NCBI RefSeq assembly: GCF_004000945.1
Contig: NZ_BIMF01000002.1
Span: 310,001 to 374,000 of the forward strand
Reading direction: 5' to 3'
Origin: Paenibacillus lautus NBRC 15380
Lineage (GTDB): Bacteria > Bacillota > Bacilli > Paenibacillales > Paenibacillaceae
Length of the DNA stretch: 64,000 nucleotides
The notes beneath the pieces were generated by a model, which made no database searches, was not told the origin of the DNA, and was given only the letters and a program-made list of their open reading frames with translations. Below, piece after piece: positions 61,241 through 64,000 of this stretch. Position numbers and translations under genes: made by a program. Positions within the stretch are counted from its first letter, which is position 1; each line of letters begins with the position of its first letter.

Positions 61241-63175
61241 TTAATTTGTTTTGGTTACAATTTTATAGTAGGACCTAACGGTCACGACGTAATAGATCAA
61301 ATAAACACAGGTGTAGACGCCCATACAAATCACAACTGGAATCACAAGATTCATATGCAGAAGTTTGGACAAAGCTGAAAGTGCGACAGCGCAGTGGGCA
61401 ATGCCGGCAACGAGCGGCAAAGCAAAGATGAACAGGACTTGCTGGGCTATGCTCTTTTTAACCTCACGCCGATTTACGCCGATTTTGTTTAAAATCTGAT
61501 ATCTTGCCTTGTCCGAATTGGCTTCGGTTAATTGCTTGAAATAGATGATGCTGCCGGTCGCCGTGAGAAACACAAGCCCCAGGAATCCTCCCATAAAAAT
61601 TAACAGGCCTGACGATTCCATTCCTCTTGCATAATCCTGATAATAGCTGGCGAATGACGCGCTTTCCGGCAAGACGCCTTCGATATCCTCCGTAAGTTGC
61701 TTCGCTTTGTCTTGATTCGATAGGCCATAAGCCTCCAGCAGGATGGGGTTTGTCTGCTTCTCCAATTGCGCAAACAGCTCATCGCTTACCACCATAGTAG
61801 AATAGACCGTACCCATATTCAGCACGCTATATTTCTTTAATTCCTTAAAGGTAATTTGCTGCTCCTGCTTGTTTTGTTTGAGAGTGACTGTAGAACCCAC
61901 ATAAGCCGGTGAAATTCCTTCGAAATAGGCCGGGTCCAAGACAACTGCCTCTTCTTCGCTTAAAGTAATGGTGTCTTTGCGGCCCTGCACCTTCGCCAGC
62001 TCGTTGAAATCATGCTGGGATATGATGCTGAATGTTTGAATGTCTTGCGAGAATGCCTCGCTAAGACCTCTAACATCAGCATCCACTTCCAAGACAGGGA
62101 CGGACGCATGATATAACAGCTCGTGATGCGGAGTTGAGTCTATCAACTCGTCGACTCGCTTTGTTACGCTGCTATCATGGGAGATCCACATCATGCTGTT
62201 GGGGTTCGCTTGCTGTGCGCTGTTTGCATTGCTGTAATAGAAGCTGTACGCCGTCCCAACCGCAGTCAGTGTTGTGGCGCTAAGCACCGCAATGATCGTA
62301 AGCGTGCGTGCATTGCCTTTGATGCGATATAGAAGCTGGGAGACGCCGATCATGTTCATCCCGTTCCAGAATCGGTTCTTGTTATTTCTGGATAATTTCA
62401 ACAACGTAACGGTCAGGGTACTGAACAGCAGATACGTTCCAATAATCACCGTCATCAGGATAACGAGTGGCGTTAGCATGAATCCCATCGCCGCCCAGGC
62501 CTTGGATTGCAGCAGGTTCTGCAGAGCAAGCCAGTATCCGGTGCCTATGAATACCAGAGACAATAAGGCGGTGATCCATGAAGCCTTCGGTTCCCGTTCT
62601 CCCTCCTGATCCGCATGAAACAACTCAATCAATTTGAACCGGTAGATCAATCGGTAACCCTGCAGAGAGGTAATAAGCGTAATGATCATGAACACGATGG
62701 TGGTGTTGATGATGGCCGCAGGCGATATCGAAAAATTCGACACTGCGTCATAACCCATGACCTTCATTAACAGGGATACAAAGAAACGCGTCAGCACCGA
62801 GCCGAGAGCAATCCCTGCCAGTAGAGCTAGCACACCCATCAGAAAATTTTCATAAAATAACATCCGGCCGATTTGTTTCTTCCGAACACCGAGCAGCGAA
62901 TACAATCCGACTTCTTTCTTGCGCTTGCGGGTAAAGAAGGAATTGGAGTACCAAATGAATATAGCCACGAAGATGATCAGCACGACGGCCGCACCGCTAA
63001 AGGCCGAACTGATTTTTGTCGACCCCTCCGTTGCGGACTGGATCGCAGTATCATATTTTAGTGAAACAAATGTGAAATAAATGACGATACTAAAGATCAT
63101 CGAAGCAAAGTACAAAAAGTAATTCGTGAAATTTTTGCGGATGTTTTTTCTGGCTATGCTAAATAGTGTCATCAT
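61241..63175 (-). CDS. BceB/YxdM-type ABC transporter permease (FtsX-like)
   Basis: The 644-residue permease has about ten membrane segments: TM1 near the start (IARKNIRKNFTNYFLYFASMIFSI), two FtsX domains and a large extracellular domain of about 200 residues between TM7 and TM8, as in bacitracin/peptide resistance transporters. The start chosen is ATG 63175, with GGGGGTGAG upstream, overlapping the end of the ATPase gene by 17 bases. The extracellular domain probably recognises a peptide. Family members such as BceB and YxdM export or release cationic peptides or wall-precursor complexes. Confidence 0.9.
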   Translation of the reverse strand: MMTLFSIARKNIRKNFTNYFLYFASMIFSIVIYFTFVSLKYDTAIQSATEGSTKISSAFSGAAVVLIIFVAIFIWYSNSFFTRKRKKEVGLYSLLGVRKKQIGRMLFYENFLMGVLALLAGIALGSVLTRFFVSLLMKVMGYDAVSNFSISPAAIINTTIVFMIITLITSLQGYRLIYRFKLIELFHADQEGEREPKASWITALLSLVFIGTGYWLALQNLLQSKAWAAMGFMLTPLVILMTVIIGTYLLFSTLTVTLLKLSRNNKNRFWNGMNMIGVSQLLYRIKGNARTLTIIAVLSATTLTAVGTAYSFYYSNANSAQQANPNSMMWISHDSSVTKRVDELIDSTPHHELLYHASVPVLEVDADVRGLSEAFSQDIQTFSIISQHDFNELAKVQGRKDTITLSEEEAVVLDPAYFEGISPAYVGSTVTLKQNKQEQQITFKELKKYSVLNMGTVYSTMVVSDELFAQLEKQTNPILLEAYGLSNQDKAKQLTEDIEGVLPESASFASYYQDYARGMESSGLLIFMGGFLGLVFLTATGSIIYFKQLTEANSDKARYQILNKIGVNRREVKKSIAQQVLFIFALPLVAGIAHCAVALSALSKLLHMNLVIPVVICMGVYTCVYLIYYVVTVRSYYKIVTKTN

Positions 63176-63926
63176 GCTCACCCCCAAGTGCAGCAAGTAC
63201 CTCCAGGATCTGATCAAAAAACACCTTGCGCAGCTGGTCTTCTCGATGAAGCTCCTGGTACAGCTGTCCGTCTTTTATAAAAATGACGCGTTTGCAGTAG
63301 CTTGCGGCATAAGCATCGTGAGTGACCATCATGATCGTGGAACGATGGAACTCATTCAATTTCTTTAAGCTTTGCAGCAAGCTTGTTGCCGACTTGGAAT
63401 CCAGAGCCCCTGTCGGTTCATCCGCCAATATGAGGCTTGGACTGGCAACAATGGCGCGCGAGGCTGCAGTACGCTGCTTCTGACCACCCGAGATGTGATA
63501 AGGATATTTATCCAAGATATCGCGAATGCCAAACGTATCGGCGATCTCGTTAACCCGCTTCTCAATTTCGGCCGCAGGCACCCTGGACAACGCCAGGGGA
63601 AGCAAAATATTTTCTTTGACAGTGAGCGTGTCCAGCAGGTTGTAGTCCTGAAATATAAATCCGAGCTGGTTCCGGCGAAAATCGGACAGCTGCTCCTCGT
63701 TCATCGACACGATATGTTGTCCGGCAATGGTAATATCGCCTGCCGACGGTGTATCGATCGTCGAGAAAATATTCAGCAGCGTGGATTTGCCTGCCCCGGA
63801 AGGTCCCATAATGCCAACAAATTCGCCTTCCTGAATTTCAAGATTGATATCTTGCAATGCCGTATATTGATTCCCTTGAATACCGAATGTTTTTTCTACA
63901 TGCTTTGCTTGTAATATAGTTGTCAT
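63159..63926 (-). CDS. BceA/YxdL-type ABC transporter ATP-binding protein
   Basis: The 255-residue ATPase has Walker A GPSGAGKST, the Q-loop, signature SGGQKQR (as ISGGQKQRTAASRAIV), Walker B LILADEPTGALD and the H-loop MVTHD. It is closest to the MacB/BceA type. ATG 63926 has AAGGAG about 9 bases upstream; the start at 63962 has none. Its 3' end overlaps the permease gene, so the two are translationally coupled and form one transporter. Confidence 0.93.
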   Translation of the reverse strand: MTTILQAKHVEKTFGIQGNQYTALQDINLEIQEGEFVGIMGPSGAGKSTLLNIFSTIDTPSAGDITIAGQHIVSMNEEQLSDFRRNQLGFIFQDYNLLDTLTVKENILLPLALSRVPAAEIEKRVNEIADTFGIRDILDKYPYHISGGQKQRTAASRAIVASPSLILADEPTGALDSKSATSLLQSLKKLNEFHRSTIMMVTHDAYAASYCKRVIFIKDGQLYQELHREDQLRKVFFDQILEVLAALGGEHDDTI

Positions 63927-64000
63927 ATTGCGTTCTCCTTCAAGTCGTCGTTTGTTAAGCACAGATGTAATTATAGAAGGCGAATCTTACACGATTTTTA

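Noticed and set aside
1..64000. CRISPR array, prophage, integrative element or intact insertion sequence
   Set aside because: No evenly spaced direct repeats, phage structural genes, integrase or transposase were seen.

Overview
The window looks like a chromosomal stretch of a spore-forming Firmicute, most likely Paenibacillus or a close relative. The signs are strong AGGAGG ribosome sites, SigA-type promoters, a T-box leader, spore-coat genes (CotB-like, CotH, DUF2642), YugN/YxeA/DUF2512 family members and a large sugar-hydrolase repertoire. This is judged from protein families and signals only; no database was searched. I saw no rRNA, tRNA, CRISPR array, prophage or intact insertion sequence.

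Layout. 0-0.4 kb: 3' part of an SDR oxidoreductase. 0.6-5.3 kb: trehalose operon (phosphotrehalase, PTS transporter, TreR repressor) behind one promoter carrying two copies of a 14-bp operator-like repeat. 5.4-8.3 kb: GH95 glycosidase behind a broken beta-helix gene. 8.6-13.6 kb: SLH-domain surface protein, then a two-component system that follows an amidohydrolase gene. 13.8-14.7 kb: decayed phosphotransferase and nucleotidyltransferase-like genes, then a SUKH-family gene. 15.4-17.9 kb: VanY-type carboxypeptidase and an HpaB-type monooxygenase. 18-22.8 kb: GH38-like protein and a PhyH dioxygenase fused to HEAT repeats, divergent from an AraC regulator. 23-24.2 kb: Ser/Thr kinase beside a tiny Ser/Arg/Tyr-rich protein. 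24.2-28.3 kb: GNAT, NhaC antiporter and asd under a T-box. 28.4-33 kb: pseudogene, PAP2 membrane protein, YtcJ-type amidohydrolase, secreted GH16 with a ricin-type lectin domain. 33.4-37.1 kb: VOC protein, AraC with two GyrI-like domains, GC-rich tetR-map cassette. 37.3-45.1 kb: two alpha/beta hydrolases, an unusual double isoprenoid-synthase-like protein, a large GH2 enzyme. 45.4-48.1 kb: YugN-like protein and a secreted protein made of two GH18-like barrels. 48.5-51.6 kb: four-gene cluster with a small membrane protein, an ArsB/NhaD-type transporter, a coupled small protein and a homospermidine-synthase-like enzyme. 51.7-54.9 kb: spore-coat cluster. 55-56.3 kb: DUF899 and DUF2512 proteins with a long hairpin. 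56.4-64 kb: two-component system, lipoprotein M1 peptidase, YxeA and a BceAB-type ABC transporter.

How the genes work together. The tre operon imports and splits trehalose under TreR control. GH95, GH38-like, GH2 and GH16 enzymes, with the AraC regulators, suggest growth on plant or microbial glycans. The last 7.6 kb resembles a B. subtilis yxdJKLM-yxeA-type antimicrobial-peptide response locus with an added membrane-anchored peptidase. The coat cluster pairs a CotH-type kinase with a Ser/Arg-rich CotB-like protein. The points most worth a second look are the tandem isoprenoid-synthase-like protein, the kinase/small-protein pair, the transporter/homospermidine-synthase-like cluster, the asd T-box with a probable Lys specifier, and the long hairpin at 54.9 kb.
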